Source: CAYUNA01 sp047629355 | GTDB taxonomy: Bacteria > Bacteroidota > Bacteroidia > Chitinophagales > Saprospiraceae | Direction: 5' to 3' | Length of the DNA: 27,245 bases | Assembly (NCBI GenBank): GCA_047629355.1 | Contig: JBLHWU010000069.1 | Span: 1-27,245, forward strand | In this document: piece by piece, positions 8,469-16,841 of the stretch | Numbering within the stretch: the stretch's first letter is position 1 | Layout: every line of letters starts with the position of its first letter | Position numbers and translations under genes: made by a program | Notes under the pieces: generated by a model | The model's database searches: none | Seen by the model: the letters and a program-made list of their open reading frames with translations, nothing else | Told to the model about the DNA's origin: nothing

Positions 8469-8810
8469 ATGTCAAATAAAGCTAAAAAAACGAGATTCAC
8501 ACCGAAGTTGCACATTAAGAAAGGCGACAGAGTACGTGTAATTTCAGGTTCAAGCAAGAACAAGGAGGGGGAAGTGTTGGAAGTATTTCCAGCAAAAAAC
8601 CGTGCTATAGTTGAGCAAACCAACATGGTAAAAAAGCATACGAAAGCAACTCAAGATAACCCTGGTGGAATCAATGAGGTGCCAGCTGCTTTGCACCTGT
8701 CTAATTTGATGTTGATTGACCCAAAATCGGGTGAACCAACACGAACTGGTCGAAAGTTGGAGAACGGAAAATTGGTACGATACTCCAAGAAATCCGGCGA
8801 AATTATCTAA
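8469..8810 (+). CDS. rplX: 50S ribosomal protein L24 (uL24)
   Basis: L24 starts large-subunit assembly and sits near the exit tunnel. A KOW motif is visible at about residues 15-45 ('IKKGDRVRVISGSSKNKEGE', then 'VLEVFPAKNRAIVE'), followed by 'NMVKKHTKATQDNPGGINEV'. At 113 residues it is slightly longer than the E. coli protein. Confidence 0.96.
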   Translation: MSNKAKKTRFTPKLHIKKGDRVRVISGSSKNKEGEVLEVFPAKNRAIVEQTNMVKKHTKATQDNPGGINEVPAALHLSNLMLIDPKSGEPTRTGRKLENGKLVRYSKKSGEII

Positions 8811-8888
8811 TAAGATTTAAAAGGGATATTGATTCAGGTTTTACAATTGTTTAACCGATTCGATTCAAACCCACAAATATAGAAAGCA

Positions 8889-9455
8889 ATGAGTTACAAA
8901 CCATTACTTCAGAAATTGTACAAAGAAGAAGTTGCGCCAAAATTAATGGAGCAATTTGAGTATAAATCAGTCATGCAAGTGCCGAAGTTGCAAAAAATTT
9001 GCATCAACCAAGGTGTTGGTTTGGCAACTCAGGACAAGAAGCTTGTTGAGCATGCTTTGAATGAAATGACAATGATTACTGGTCAAAAAGCAGTTCCAAC
9101 CAAGGCGAAAACATCTATCTCGAACTTTAAGTTACGGGAAGATATGACGATTGGATCACGGGTAACGTTACGTCGAGAGCAAATGTGGGAATTTTTGGAG
9201 CGTTTGATTACTGTTGCATTGCCACGGGTTCGTGACTTTAGAGGTATTAACGATAAGAGTTTTGACGGACGTGGTAATTATTCAATGGGGGTTACAGAGC
9301 AAATCATTTTTCCTGAAATTGATCTTGATAAGATTAATAAGGTTTCAGGTATGGATATTACTTTTGTAACATCTGCAAATACAGATGCTGAGGCATTAGC
9401 TTTGTTGAATGCATTGGGAATGCCTTTTAAAAATCAAAAAAAATCTGAGAACTAA
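8889..9455 (+). CDS. rplE: 50S ribosomal protein L5 (uL5)
   Basis: L5 binds 5S rRNA with L18 and contacts the P-site tRNA. The 188-residue protein has 'PKLQKICINQGVG', the 'GQKAVPTKAKTSISNFKLRE' strand and 'LPRVRDFRGINDKSFDGRGN', all typical, with the C-terminal 'ALLNALGMPF'. It is followed 43 nt later by rpsN. Confidence 0.97.
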   Translation: MSYKPLLQKLYKEEVAPKLMEQFEYKSVMQVPKLQKICINQGVGLATQDKKLVEHALNEMTMITGQKAVPTKAKTSISNFKLREDMTIGSRVTLRREQMWEFLERLITVALPRVRDFRGINDKSFDGRGNYSMGVTEQIIFPEIDLDKINKVSGMDITFVTSANTDAEALALLNALGMPFKNQKKSEN

Positions 9456-9498
9456 GAGTTAAATTTTAGTTTAAAACAGAAATATAAATATAAATATC

Positions 9499-9768
9499 AT
9501 GGCAAGGAAATCAGTCATAGCACGAGAAAGAAAGAGAGAGAGAATGGTAGCAAAGTATGCAGATTTGCGTACTAAGCTAAAAGAAGAAGGAAAATGGGAA
9601 GAGTTGGACAAACTACCTCGTAATAGTTCGGCAGTTCGTTTGCACAACCGTTGCAAATTGACAGGACGACCTAAAGGTTACATGCGTAAATTTGGCATCA
9701 ATCGGGTAACTTTCCGGTTAATGGCATTGAATGGATTAATTCCAGGCATCACCAAAGCTTCTTGGTAA
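9499..9768 (+). CDS. rpsN: 30S ribosomal protein S14, zinc-free form (uS14)
   Basis: S14 is a head protein that helps assemble the A-site region. The 89-residue sequence carries 'SSAVRLHNRCKLTGRPKGYM' and 'KFGINRVTFRLMALNGLIPG' and ends 'KASW'. It belongs to the longer C-minus type: only one Cys lies in the region where the zinc-binding form has two CxxC pairs. Confidence 0.96.
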   Translation: MARKSVIARERKRERMVAKYADLRTKLKEEGKWEELDKLPRNSSAVRLHNRCKLTGRPKGYMRKFGINRVTFRLMALNGLIPGITKASW

Positions 9769-9871
9769 ATTCAGTAGGCTTCATTCGATTCCATCGTATG
9801 CGGTCACTTTTTTTATAAAATAATTACTGGTAAGTGTCCTTATGGCAAACTACCAGTGTCAAACTGAAACA

Positions 9872-10276
9872 ATGCAAGTAACAGATCCAATTGCGGACTA
9901 TTTGACTCGTATTCGTAACGCACAAATGGCGGGTCACAAGATGGTAGAAATTCCATCTTCAAAAATGAAAAAATCTATCACAGAAATTTTGTACGATCAA
10001 GGGTATATCTTGAAGTATAAATTTGCTGATGATGAAGGACATCAGGGTGTGATTAAAATCGCATTGAAATATCTTCGAGGTAGTAAGACTCCAGTTATCC
10101 AGAAATTGGAGCGAGTGAGTAAGTCTGGTTTGCGGAATTACGCGAAAGCAGATGGCTTACCGCGAGTAATCAATGGTTTAGGTATTGCAATCATTTCTAC
10201 TTCTCAGGGAGTAATGACCAATAAGAAAGCTAAAGCATTGCATATTGGTGGAGAGGTGTTGTGCAACGTTTACTAA
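9872..10276 (+). CDS. rpsH: 30S ribosomal protein S8 (uS8)
   Basis: S8 binds the central domain of 16S rRNA and in E. coli represses the spc operon. The start at 9872 gives 134 residues and the family N-terminus 'MQVTDPIADYLTRIRNAQ'. An in-frame ATG at 9842 would add ten residues (MANYQCQTET) that are not family-like; it cannot be excluded. Conserved motifs include 'LPRVINGLGIAIISTSQGVM' and the C-terminal 'GGEVLCNVY'. Confidence 0.93.
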   Translation: MQVTDPIADYLTRIRNAQMAGHKMVEIPSSKMKKSITEILYDQGYILKYKFADDEGHQGVIKIALKYLRGSKTPVIQKLERVSKSGLRNYAKADGLPRVINGLGIAIISTSQGVMTNKKAKALHIGGEVLCNVY

Positions 10277-10325
10277 TAGTTGACAACGAGAAGAAACAAA
10301 TTTCAAAATCGTAAATTTTTTAATC

Positions 10326-10880
10326 ATGTCTAGAATAGGAAAAGCACCGATTGAAATTCCAGCAGGCGTTGAAATTTCAGTTAGCCAAGGAAACTTGGTG
10401 ACAGTGAAAGGTAAGAAAGGGACATTGACTCAACAAGTTAATGCAGACCTATCTGTTGATATTGAGGATGGCGTTTTAACTGTATCACGTCCTACGGAAC
10501 AGCAACGTCACCGTGAATTGCACGGTTTGTACCGTTCATTGATCAGTAATATGGTGGAAGGTGTTTCAAACGGTTACACTAAGGAATTAGAGGTAATTGG
10601 AGTTGGATACCGTGCTGCTAATACAGGTCAATTGTTAGAATTAACTTTGGGTTATTCTCACCCGGTTATGTTTTATGTACCAGAGGAAGTGAAGGTAGAA
10701 GCAGTGATGGAAAAGGGTAAAAATCCAATCGTTAAGTTGGAAAGCTACGATAAGCAGTTATTGGGGCAGATAGCTGCTCGAATTCGTGCCTTTCGTAAGC
10801 CAGAACCTTACAAAGGAAAGGGTATTCGTTTCGTTGGTGAAGAAATCCGACGGAAGGCTGGTAAAACGGCCGGTAAATAA
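10326..10880 (+). CDS. rplF: 50S ribosomal protein L6 (uL6)
   Basis: L6 lies near the factor-binding site of the large subunit. The 184-residue protein begins 'MSRIGKAPIEIPAGVEI', has 'VTVKGKKGTLTQQV', and in the second domain 'GVGYRAANTGQLLELTLGYS' and 'IRAFRKPEPYKGKGIRFVGE'. Both duplicated L6 domains are present and length is normal. A 131-nt gap with a small hairpin (AACAGA/TCTGTT, 10891-10906) follows. Confidence 0.97.
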   Translation: MSRIGKAPIEIPAGVEISVSQGNLVTVKGKKGTLTQQVNADLSVDIEDGVLTVSRPTEQQRHRELHGLYRSLISNMVEGVSNGYTKELEVIGVGYRAANTGQLLELTLGYSHPVMFYVPEEVKVEAVMEKGKNPIVKLESYDKQLLGQIAARIRAFRKPEPYKGKGIRFVGEEIRRKAGKTAGK

Positions 10881-11011
10881 TCAGTTTAGAAACAGAATAA
10901 TCTGTTGGAACTGTTTATCAATTAAAATTAATCGAGTCATTCGAATAATCATACGGTTTTGGGTTTAGAAAATTGCTTCTCTACACTAAGACCAGATAAA
11001 ATTTAATTAAA

Positions 11012-11365
11012 ATGGGCTTTAATAAAGAAGGTCGCAGAAAAAGAATTCACTACCGAATTCGTAAGAAAGTAAGAGGAACGGCTGCTCGTCCACGTTTGGC
11101 AATTTATCGAAGTAATAAAGAAATTTATGCGCAGGTAATTGATGATGTGAATGGTGTAACGTTGTGTTCAGCTTCTTCTCGTGATAAAGGATTTTCAGTA
11201 GAAGGTCCAAAAGTGGAGCAAGCAAAGAGTGTAGGAAAGAAATTGGCAGAAAACGCACAGTCAGCAAGCATCGATAACGTTGTTTTTGACCGTGGTGGTT
11301 ATTTGTATCACGGGCGTGTGAAAGCTTTGGCTGATGGCGCACGAGAAGGTGGAATGAAATTTTAA
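11012..11365 (+). CDS. rplR: 50S ribosomal protein L18 (uL18)
   Basis: L18 binds 5S rRNA and with L5 forms the central protuberance. The 117-residue protein has the basic N-terminus 'GRRKRIHYRIRKKVRGTAAR', 'RPRLAIYRSNKEIYAQVIDD' and the C-terminal 'VVFDRGGYLYHGRVKALADG', all diagnostic. A hairpin (11374-11380 with 11386-11394) lies in the 44-nt gap before rpsE. Confidence 0.97.
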   Translation: MGFNKEGRRKRIHYRIRKKVRGTAARPRLAIYRSNKEIYAQVIDDVNGVTLCSASSRDKGFSVEGPKVEQAKSVGKKLAENAQSASIDNVVFDRGGYLYHGRVKALADGAREGGMKF

Positions 11366-11409
11366 AAAAAACTATTCCGATTCAATTCGGGAATTTAAAA
11401 GAATTCATA

Positions 11410-11928
11410 ATGGCACAACGAGATAATAAAAGAGTTAAGCCTACGGAAACGGAATTGAAGGAAAAGTTAGTAAACCTTAATCGTGTTGCGAAAGTAACCA
11501 AAGGTGGTCGAACTTTTAGTTTTGCTGCAATCGTAGTAGTTGGTGATGGTAAAGGTACAGTTGGATATGGTTTGGGGAAAGCGCGTGATGTACAAGAGTC
11601 TATCAAGAAAGCGGTTGATGATGCAAAAAAGAGCTTGATTAAAGTTCCTATTTATAAAGGTACTATTCCTCACGCAGTAAAAGGACGATACGGAGCTGGT
11701 AAAGTTTTGTTGAAGCCTGCATCTGATGGTACAGGAGTAATAGCTGGTGGTGCGATGCGTGCAGTTTTAGAGATTGCAGGTGTTCACAACGTATTGGCAA
11801 AATCTCAGGGTTCGTCTAATCCACACAACGTGGTAAAGGCAACTGTGAATGGTTTGGCACAATTGCGTAGCCCAATGGATGTAGCTCGTCAACGAGGTAT
11901 TTCTGTAGAAAAAGTATTTAATGGATAG
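11410..11928 (+). CDS. rpsE: 30S ribosomal protein S5 (uS5)
   Basis: S5 helps form the mRNA entry channel and affects decoding accuracy. The 172-residue protein shows the double-stranded RNA-binding-like N-terminal domain ('LVNLNRVAKVTKGGRTFSFA', 'VVGDGKGTVGYGLGKARDV') and the C-terminal domain 'ASDGTGVIAGGAMRAVLEIA', ending with 'GISVEKVF'. A dispersed repeat begins two bases after the stop codon. Confidence 0.97.
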   Translation: MAQRDNKRVKPTETELKEKLVNLNRVAKVTKGGRTFSFAAIVVVGDGKGTVGYGLGKARDVQESIKKAVDDAKKSLIKVPIYKGTIPHAVKGRYGAGKVLLKPASDGTGVIAGGAMRAVLEIAGVHNVLAKSQGSSNPHNVVKATVNGLAQLRSPMDVARQRGISVEKVFNG

Positions 11929-11930
11929 TA

Positions 11931-11963
11931 AGCGGTAGACGGTTGGCTGTCCACGGTGGACAG
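11931..11963 (+). repeat. Dispersed intergenic repeat, copy A
   Basis: Two bases after the rpsE stop lies GCGGTAGACGGTTG, then CTGTCCACGGTGGACAG, which can fold (CTGTCCA 11947-11953 with TGGACAG 11957-11963). The motif AGACGGTTG-N5-6-CCACGGTGGACnG recurs after rpoA, and a looser version after rpmD. Short 'ACGGTGGACGG' repeats of this style occur between genes in Bacteroidota genomes; their function is not known to me. Confidence 0.6.
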
Positions 11964-12006
11964 TAGCCTCACGTTTTATTCCTATAACCTATTCAAGATT
12001 TATATC

Positions 12007-12186
12007 ATGGGAAAGGTAAAAGTTACTCAGGTAAGAAGTATTATTGGTCGTCCTAAACGACAAAAAGCGACAATGACTGCATTGGGATTGCGCAAAATGA
12101 ACCAAACAGTTGAACATGAAGCAACTCCTCAGATTATGGGAATGATTGCTAAAATTCAGCATTTGGTCACTTCGGAAGAAGTATAA
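12007..12186 (+). CDS. rpmD: 50S ribosomal protein L30 (uL30)
   Basis: L30 is a small surface protein of the large subunit. The start at 12007 gives 59 residues beginning 'MGKVKVTQVRSIIGRPKRQK', the family N-terminus, followed by 'TMTALGLRKMNQTVEHEATP'. An in-frame start at 11956 would add 17 non-conserved residues that overlap the intergenic repeat, so it is rejected. Confidence 0.96.
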   Translation: MGKVKVTQVRSIIGRPKRQKATMTALGLRKMNQTVEHEATPQIMGMIAKIQHLVTSEEV

Positions 12187-12190
12187 AAAA

Positions 12191-12222
12191 ACGGTTGACG
12201 GACGACGGTTTACGGTGGACGG
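12191..12222 (+). repeat. Dispersed intergenic repeat, copy B
   Basis: Four bases after the rpmD stop: ACGGTTGACGG, then ACGACGG, then TTTACGGTGGACGG. It shares ACGGTTG and ACGGTGGACGG with the copies at 11931 and 18839 but lacks the CCACGG half, so it does not fold into the same hairpin. Confidence 0.55.
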
Positions 12223-12348
12223 CAGCTCGTGAAAATGATTTAAAATCTTTTTCAAACCATTTTTTGAATAACGTAAATTGGAAAGTAGAGTTAGTTTTGG
12301 CTTTTGCTAAACATATTTATACACCAATATACCAATATACCATACATC

Positions 12349-12795
12349 ATGGAATTGCATAATTTACGACCTGCAGAAGGTTCAACGAAATCTGGAAAAA
12401 GAATTGCACGTGGACAAGGTTCAGGGAGAGGTGGCACGGCAACACGTGGTCACAAGGGAGCAAAGTCTCGTTCTGGTTGGAGTCGCAAGCGCAACTTCGA
12501 GGGTGGTCAGATGCCTTTACAAATGCGTATTCCTAAGCGTGGATTTACAAATCCAAATCGTGTAGAATACACTGCTATTAATGTAGCACGTTTGCAAAAA
12601 ATTGCTGATAAATTTAATTTAAAAACAATCGATATCGACGCGTTAGTATCTAACGGAATTGTTGATAAAGGTGATAGAGTGAAAATTCTTGGTAGAGGTG
12701 AGTTGAGTGCAGCTTTGACTGTATCAGCACACGCTTGTTCAGAATCTGCCAAAGCAACTATTGAGAAACAAGGGGGTAGTATTAATTTAGTGTGA
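12349..12795 (+). CDS. rplO: 50S ribosomal protein L15 (uL15)
   Basis: L15 is a late-assembly large-subunit protein. The start at 12349 gives 148 residues beginning 'MELHNLRPAEGSTKSGKRIA' with the Gly/Arg-rich segment 'RGQGSGRGGTATRGHKGAKS' and 'FEGGQMPLQMRIPKRGF', all typical. An extension upstream to 12304 reads through A/T-rich intergenic sequence (CAATATACC-type repeats) and is not conserved-looking. Confidence 0.96.
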   Translation: MELHNLRPAEGSTKSGKRIARGQGSGRGGTATRGHKGAKSRSGWSRKRNFEGGQMPLQMRIPKRGFTNPNRVEYTAINVARLQKIADKFNLKTIDIDALVSNGIVDKGDRVKILGRGELSAALTVSAHACSESAKATIEKQGGSINLV

Positions 12796-12951
12796 TAGGT
12801 AGGGCTTTTTTGTTTTTACTGCATCATTGGCAGTTTTTGAGACAAAATGGCACGGAAAATGAAATAGGTATGATAGTTGATTTTAATATCTTTACCACTT
12901 CATTTTTAAATTATCATCCAAAAACCGTTCACACAATTTAAGTCATTTCCA

Positions 12952-14310
12952 ATGAACAAGTTTATTACAACATTAAAGAATATCTGGAAAATTAAAGAAT
13001 TACGTACGCGTATTCTTTACACGATGGCCATGTTAGCTGTTTATCGCTTTGGGTCATTTGTAGTTTTACCAGGCGTAATTCCTGATGCTTTAGATAGCGG
13101 AGGAGGAAATACAGGAGACCTTTTAGGATTAATTAATGCCTTTACAGGTGGTGCCTTTAATATGGGTGCTGTCTTTGCTTTAGGTATTATGCCTTATATT
13201 ACGGCATCGATTATTATCCAGTTATTGGGTTTTGCCGTACCGTATTTTCAGCGGTTACAGCAGAAAGAGGGGGAATCTGGTCGTAAAAAATTAACTCAGA
13301 TTACACGAATGTTGACTTTGGCTATTACGTTAGTTCAAGGTGGTGGATATTTGACCTATTTGATTTCTCAGGGTGCAGTTGATCCCGCGATTCCGAGAAG
13401 CATTTTCTGGATAACAAATATTATCGTATTATCTGGTGGTACTATATTTGCAATGTGGTTAGGTGAAAGAATTACCGATAATGGTATCGGAAACGGTGTA
13501 TCTTTATTGATCACCGTTGGTATCATTGCTTCTTTACCAGCAGCATTTGTATCAGAATTCAGTTTTAAATTGAACTCTGGTGGATTGTTCCTTTTCATTC
13601 TGGAACTAGCATTGTTCTACCTTATTATTATGGTAACAGTGTTGATTGTACAAGGTGTGCGGAAAGTTCCAATCCAGTTTGCAAAGCGAATGGTTGGACG
13701 TGGTGCAGCACAAATGCCAGCGGCAGGTGCTCGTGATTACATTCCAATTAAGGTGAATGCAGCAGGTGTAATGCCCATTATCTTTGCGCAAGCATTGATG
13801 TTCTTGCCAGCAACAGTCGCTCAATTTTTTATGGGTGAACAAGCTTCGGCAAGTCCAATGATGCAACAATTGTTGAATCCTTTCTCACCATTGTCTGGTG
13901 TGATTACTTTCTTCTTAGTCGTATTGTTTACTTATGTCTATACTGCTTTGTTGGTAAATCCAACTCAGTACGCAGAATATTTGAAACGTCAAAATGCTTT
14001 TATCCCAGGTATTAAGCCGGGTAAAGCAACAGCAGACTTTATTGACGCAACGACGACTAGAATTACATTGCCAGGTTCTATTTTCTTAGGATTGATTGCA
14101 ATTATTCCAGTCTTTGCAGTAGCAGGTGGTGTGAACCAAGCGTTCGCTATCTTCTTCGGAGGAACATCTCTATTGATTTTGGTAGCAGTTGTATTGGATA
14201 CATTGCAGCAGATTGAAAGCCACCTATTGATGAGACGTTATGATGGGTTGGTGAAATCTGGTAAAATCCAAGGACGAAGCAGAATGCAGGGTATTGGTGC
14301 GAGCATGTAA
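12952..14310 (+). CDS. secY: Preprotein translocase subunit SecY
   Basis: SecY forms the protein-conducting channel in the inner membrane with SecE and SecG. The 452-residue protein has about ten hydrophobic segments. Conserved stretches are 'LGIMPYITASIIIQLL' (TM2 region), 'GERITDNGIGNGVSLLI', the cytoplasmic loop 'RMVGRGAAQMPAAGARDYIP' and 'YAEYLKRQNAFIPGIKPGK'. The position after rplO is the classical spc-operon order. A terminator-like hairpin follows. Confidence 0.97.
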   Translation: MNKFITTLKNIWKIKELRTRILYTMAMLAVYRFGSFVVLPGVIPDALDSGGGNTGDLLGLINAFTGGAFNMGAVFALGIMPYITASIIIQLLGFAVPYFQRLQQKEGESGRKKLTQITRMLTLAITLVQGGGYLTYLISQGAVDPAIPRSIFWITNIIVLSGGTIFAMWLGERITDNGIGNGVSLLITVGIIASLPAAFVSEFSFKLNSGGLFLFILELALFYLIIMVTVLIVQGVRKVPIQFAKRMVGRGAAQMPAAGARDYIPIKVNAAGVMPIIFAQALMFLPATVAQFFMGEQASASPMMQQLLNPFSPLSGVITFFLVVLFTYVYTALLVNPTQYAEYLKRQNAFIPGIKPGKATADFIDATTTRITLPGSIFLGLIAIIPVFAVAGGVNQAFAIFFGGTSLLILVAVVLDTLQQIESHLLMRRYDGLVKSGKIQGRSRMQGIGASM

Positions 14311-14346
14311 TATGTTTTTCACAAGAAATTATACCTTATAATATAT

Positions 14347-14417
14347 AGTCGTGCTGCGAGGGCAATTTTTTGAAAACTAATAGATTTTTAAAAATGCCTC
14401 CGAAGCACGACTTTTTT
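14347..14417 (+). terminator. Terminator-like hairpin between secY and map
   Basis: AGTCGTGCT (14347-14355) pairs with AGCACGACT (14404-14412). Inside, GAGGGCA faces TGCCTC and A/T tracts can extend the stem. A run of six or more T follows. It has the shape of an intrinsic terminator, 24 nt before the map start, so map may depend on readthrough; no clear promoter was seen after it. Confidence 0.7.
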
Positions 14418-14440
14418 GTTTTTAAAAGAATTATTAATCG

Positions 14441-15259
14441 ATGGTATTTTATAAGACAGACGAGGAGGTAGAAATAATGCGCCGTGCGAACTTGTTGGTT
14501 TGTAAAGTTCACGCGCATGTAGCGAGTATTATTCGTCCAGGAATCACAGGGGAAGAAGTTGATCGCCAGGCAGAAGAATTGATTCGGGATAATGGTGGTA
14601 TTCCTGGTTTTAAAGGATTATATGATTTTCCAAACACTTTATGTATTTCGGTAAATGAAGCGATTGTACATGGGATTCCATCGAAAAAGCAATTTCAAGA
14701 TGGGGACATTGTGTCTGTAGATTGTGGCGCAATTATCGAAGGATATAACGGAGATGCGGCTTATACTTTTTGTGTGGGTGATGTGAACGAAGCTGGGATG
14801 CAGCTTTGTAGAGCGACGAAGACTTCGCTTCAACTAGCAGTGGAGCAAGCTATAGTTGGAAAGCGAATGGGGGATATTGGATATGCTGTACAGAATTATA
14901 TTGAGAAGGAAATGGGCTACTATGTAGTGAAAGAATTAGTAGGCCATGGAGTAGGGCGGTCGCTGCACGAAGCACCTGAGGTAGCGAACTACGGTAAGAG
15001 AGGGCGAGGCATTAAGTTGCGTGAAAACTTAACCATTGCTATTGAACCAATGGTTAACATGGGGACGCGCGAAGTGAAGTCTTTGAAAGATGGAACGGTG
15101 ATTACCAGAGATAAGAAGCCATCGGCTCATTATGAGCACTCAGTGGCAGTTAAAAAGGGCAAAGCGGATATCTTGTCAGATCATAAAATGATTGAAGCAG
15201 AGATACTGAAAAATCCAAATGTGAAGGAAGTCGCGAGTTTATTAGAGCTATCGGTTTAG
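14441..15259 (+). CDS. map: Methionine aminopeptidase, type I
   Basis: Removes the initiator methionine from new proteins. The 272-residue protein has the pita-bread fold motifs and all metal ligands: D94 (VSVDCG), D105 (YNGDAAYT), H169 (ELVGHGVG), E202 (IEPMVN) and E232 (YEHSVAV), plus the substrate-binding H77 in 'IVHGIPS'. It lacks an N-terminal zinc-finger extension and so resembles the short bacterial type Ia. Its place between secY and infA is common in Bacteroidota, where adk may be absent from the cluster, as here. Confidence 0.96.
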   Translation: MVFYKTDEEVEIMRRANLLVCKVHAHVASIIRPGITGEEVDRQAEELIRDNGGIPGFKGLYDFPNTLCISVNEAIVHGIPSKKQFQDGDIVSVDCGAIIEGYNGDAAYTFCVGDVNEAGMQLCRATKTSLQLAVEQAIVGKRMGDIGYAVQNYIEKEMGYYVVKELVGHGVGRSLHEAPEVANYGKRGRGIKLRENLTIAIEPMVNMGTREVKSLKDGTVITRDKKPSAHYEHSVAVKKGKADILSDHKMIEAEILKNPNVKEVASLLELSV

Positions 15260-15400
15260 AATAAAATTAGGTATTTTTTTAAAATATTTTTCAGTAAGGC
15301 TATTTTCTGGCATTTTATGTGAAAATATTCGATTGAAAATCAGATAGTTAGCACTATTTCCTGATTAAAGTACAGAATTGTTTTTTTTTTTATTTTTTAT

Positions 15401-15431
15401 TCTGAAAAATAGAAAAAAAATAGTACCTTTG
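15401..15431 (+). promoter_or_regulatory. Internal promoter before infA
   Basis: TCTG (15401-15404) and TACCTTTG (15424-15431) are 19 nt apart, in an A/T-rich 260-nt gap. The following bases GCCGACCG resemble those after the rpsJ (GCAGCCG) and rplP (GCGACGCC) promoters. It would drive infA, rpmJ and the alpha operon. Confidence 0.7.
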
Positions 15432-15519
15432 CCGACCGAAAATTTGAGCATCCTAATGTATTCAATATTTTCAAAAAAAGAAAAAGTGGCGGACAGATTT
15501 TGTGTCTTTAAAAATTAAT

Positions 15520-15738
15520 ATGGCAAAGAAGAATTTAATAAAACAAGATGGTACTATCGAAGAAGCGTTGTCAAATGCAATGTTTCGCGTTCGATTAGAA
15601 AATGATCATCGAATTGTAGCGACTATTTCAGGAAAGATGCGGATGAATTATATTCGAATCTTACCCGGTGATAAAGTCTCTGTTGAAATGTCACCTTATG
15701 ACCTTTCGCGGGGGCGCATAACTTATAGATATAAATAG
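15520..15738 (+). CDS. infA: Translation initiation factor IF-1
   Basis: IF-1 blocks the A site during initiation. The start at 15520 gives 72 residues, the normal length, beginning 'MAKKNLIKQDGTIEEALSNA'. The OB-fold motifs 'RVRLENDHRIVATISGKMRM' and 'IRILPGDKVSVEMSPYDLSR' are intact, ending 'GRITYRYK'. A GTG at 15502 would add six residues and is less likely. Confidence 0.97.
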   Translation: MAKKNLIKQDGTIEEALSNAMFRVRLENDHRIVATISGKMRMNYIRILPGDKVSVEMSPYDLSRGRITYRYK

Positions 15739-15792
15739 GTTGTTTTTAAGTTAGCTCTGGCTAATAAATCGATAACCAATAATTTAATTATT

Positions 15793-15909
15793 ATGAAAGT
15801 TAGAGCATCAATCAAAAAGCGGTCTGTAGATTGCAAGATTGTACGAAGAAAAGGAAAATTGTACGTCATTAACAAGAAAAATCCTCGGTTCAAGCAACGT
15901 CAGGGATAA
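15793..15909 (+). CDS. rpmJ: 50S ribosomal protein L36, zinc-free form (bL36)
   Basis: A 38-residue gene beginning 'MKVRASIKKRSVDCKIVRRK' and ending 'NKKNPRFKQRQG', an unmistakable L36. Of the four zinc ligands of the C-plus form (C11, C14, C27, H33) only C14 remains; the others are S11, N27 and F33. It therefore belongs to the C-minus type, expected not to bind zinc. It lies 54 nt after infA and 72 nt before rpsM, the standard order. Confidence 0.97.
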   Translation: MKVRASIKKRSVDCKIVRRKGKLYVINKKNPRFKQRQG

Positions 15910-15981
15910 TTCCAGTGGTGACAATTGGCGGTTAGCTGAAGCCTAGCCGAAAATTTAAAATCGAATAAATCTAATCAAGAT

Positions 15982-16359
15982 ATGGCTCGTATAGCAGGTA
16001 ATGATTTACCAAGAAATAAACGTGGTTTAATTGGATTGACTTACATCTACGGTGTTGGACAATCTCGCTCTTCTGAGATTTTGGAAAAAGCTGGTATTGA
16101 TGAAAACATCAAAGTAAACGATTGGACAGATGACCAAACGTCTACTATCACCAAGTTGATTCAAAACGAATACAAGGTAGAGGGTGAATTGCGTTCTGAA
16201 GTGCAGACTAACATCAAACGTTTGATGGACATCGGATGCTATCGAGGCGTGCGTCACCGTAGAGGTTTGCCGTTGAGAGGACAGCGTACACAAACGAACG
16301 CACGGACTCGAAAAGGTAAGCGTAAGACAGTCGCGAACAAGAAAAAAGCAACTAAATAA
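15982..16359 (+). CDS. rpsM: 30S ribosomal protein S13 (uS13)
   Basis: S13 is in the 30S head and makes bridges to the large subunit. The 125-residue protein opens 'MARIAGNDLPRNKRGLIGLT', has the helix-two-turn-helix region and 'DIGCYRGVRHRRGLPLRGQR', and ends in a basic tail that reaches toward the P-site tRNA in known structures. It heads the alpha-operon part of the cluster. Confidence 0.97.
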   Translation: MARIAGNDLPRNKRGLIGLTYIYGVGQSRSSEILEKAGIDENIKVNDWTDDQTSTITKLIQNEYKVEGELRSEVQTNIKRLMDIGCYRGVRHRRGLPLRGQRTQTNARTRKGKRKTVANKKKATK

Positions 16360-16430
16360 TAATGATGTATGGCAATTGGTTTCGACCTTCTTGCCCGCTC
16401 ATCATAGAAATAATCTAACTCTTATAAGTT

Positions 16431-16832
16431 ATGGCTAAAGGAAGAACTTCAGCAAAGACAAGAGCAAAGAAACGAAAGGTTCAAATACAACCAGAAGGTT
16501 ACGCTTATATTCAAGCGACTTTCAATAATATCATTATCTCTTTGACGAACAAAGCAGGACAAGTAATTTCTTGGTCTTCTGCTGGTAAGTCAGGTTTCAG
16601 AGGCTCTAAGAAAAATACGCCGTATGCGGCGCAAATTTCTGCAGCGGATGCTGCGCGAGTGGCTCATGAAGCTGGTTTGCGAACCGTTGAGGTATTGGTA
16701 AAAGGACCTGGTTCTGGGCGAGAGGCAGCAATTCGTGCAATTGACCAAGCAGGTATTAAAGTGAGCACTATTCGTGATATCACTCCAGTTCCTCACAATG
16801 GTTGTCGTCCACCAAAACGACGTAGAGTTTAA
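16431..16832 (+). CDS. rpsK: 30S ribosomal protein S11 (uS11)
   Basis: S11 is on the 30S platform near the mRNA exit. The 133-residue protein shows 'EGYAYIQATFNNIIISLTNK', 'SWSSAGKSGFRGSKKNTPYA' and the C-terminal 'PVPHNGCRPPKRRRV', all diagnostic. It is followed by a 121-nt gap with a strong inverted repeat. Confidence 0.97.
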   Translation: MAKGRTSAKTRAKKRKVQIQPEGYAYIQATFNNIIISLTNKAGQVISWSSAGKSGFRGSKKNTPYAAQISAADAARVAHEAGLRTVEVLVKGPGSGREAAIRAIDQAGIKVSTIRDITPVPHNGCRPPKRRRV

Positions 16833-16841
16833 GGATTGACT

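Noticed and set aside
11956..12006. N-terminal extension of L30
   Set aside because: Runs on from the dispersed repeat at 11931-11963 and is not family-like; ATG 12007 fits.
12887..12894. Promoter before secY (TATCTTTA)
   Set aside because: Last base of the -7 differs and no TTTG lies 19-21 nt upstream.
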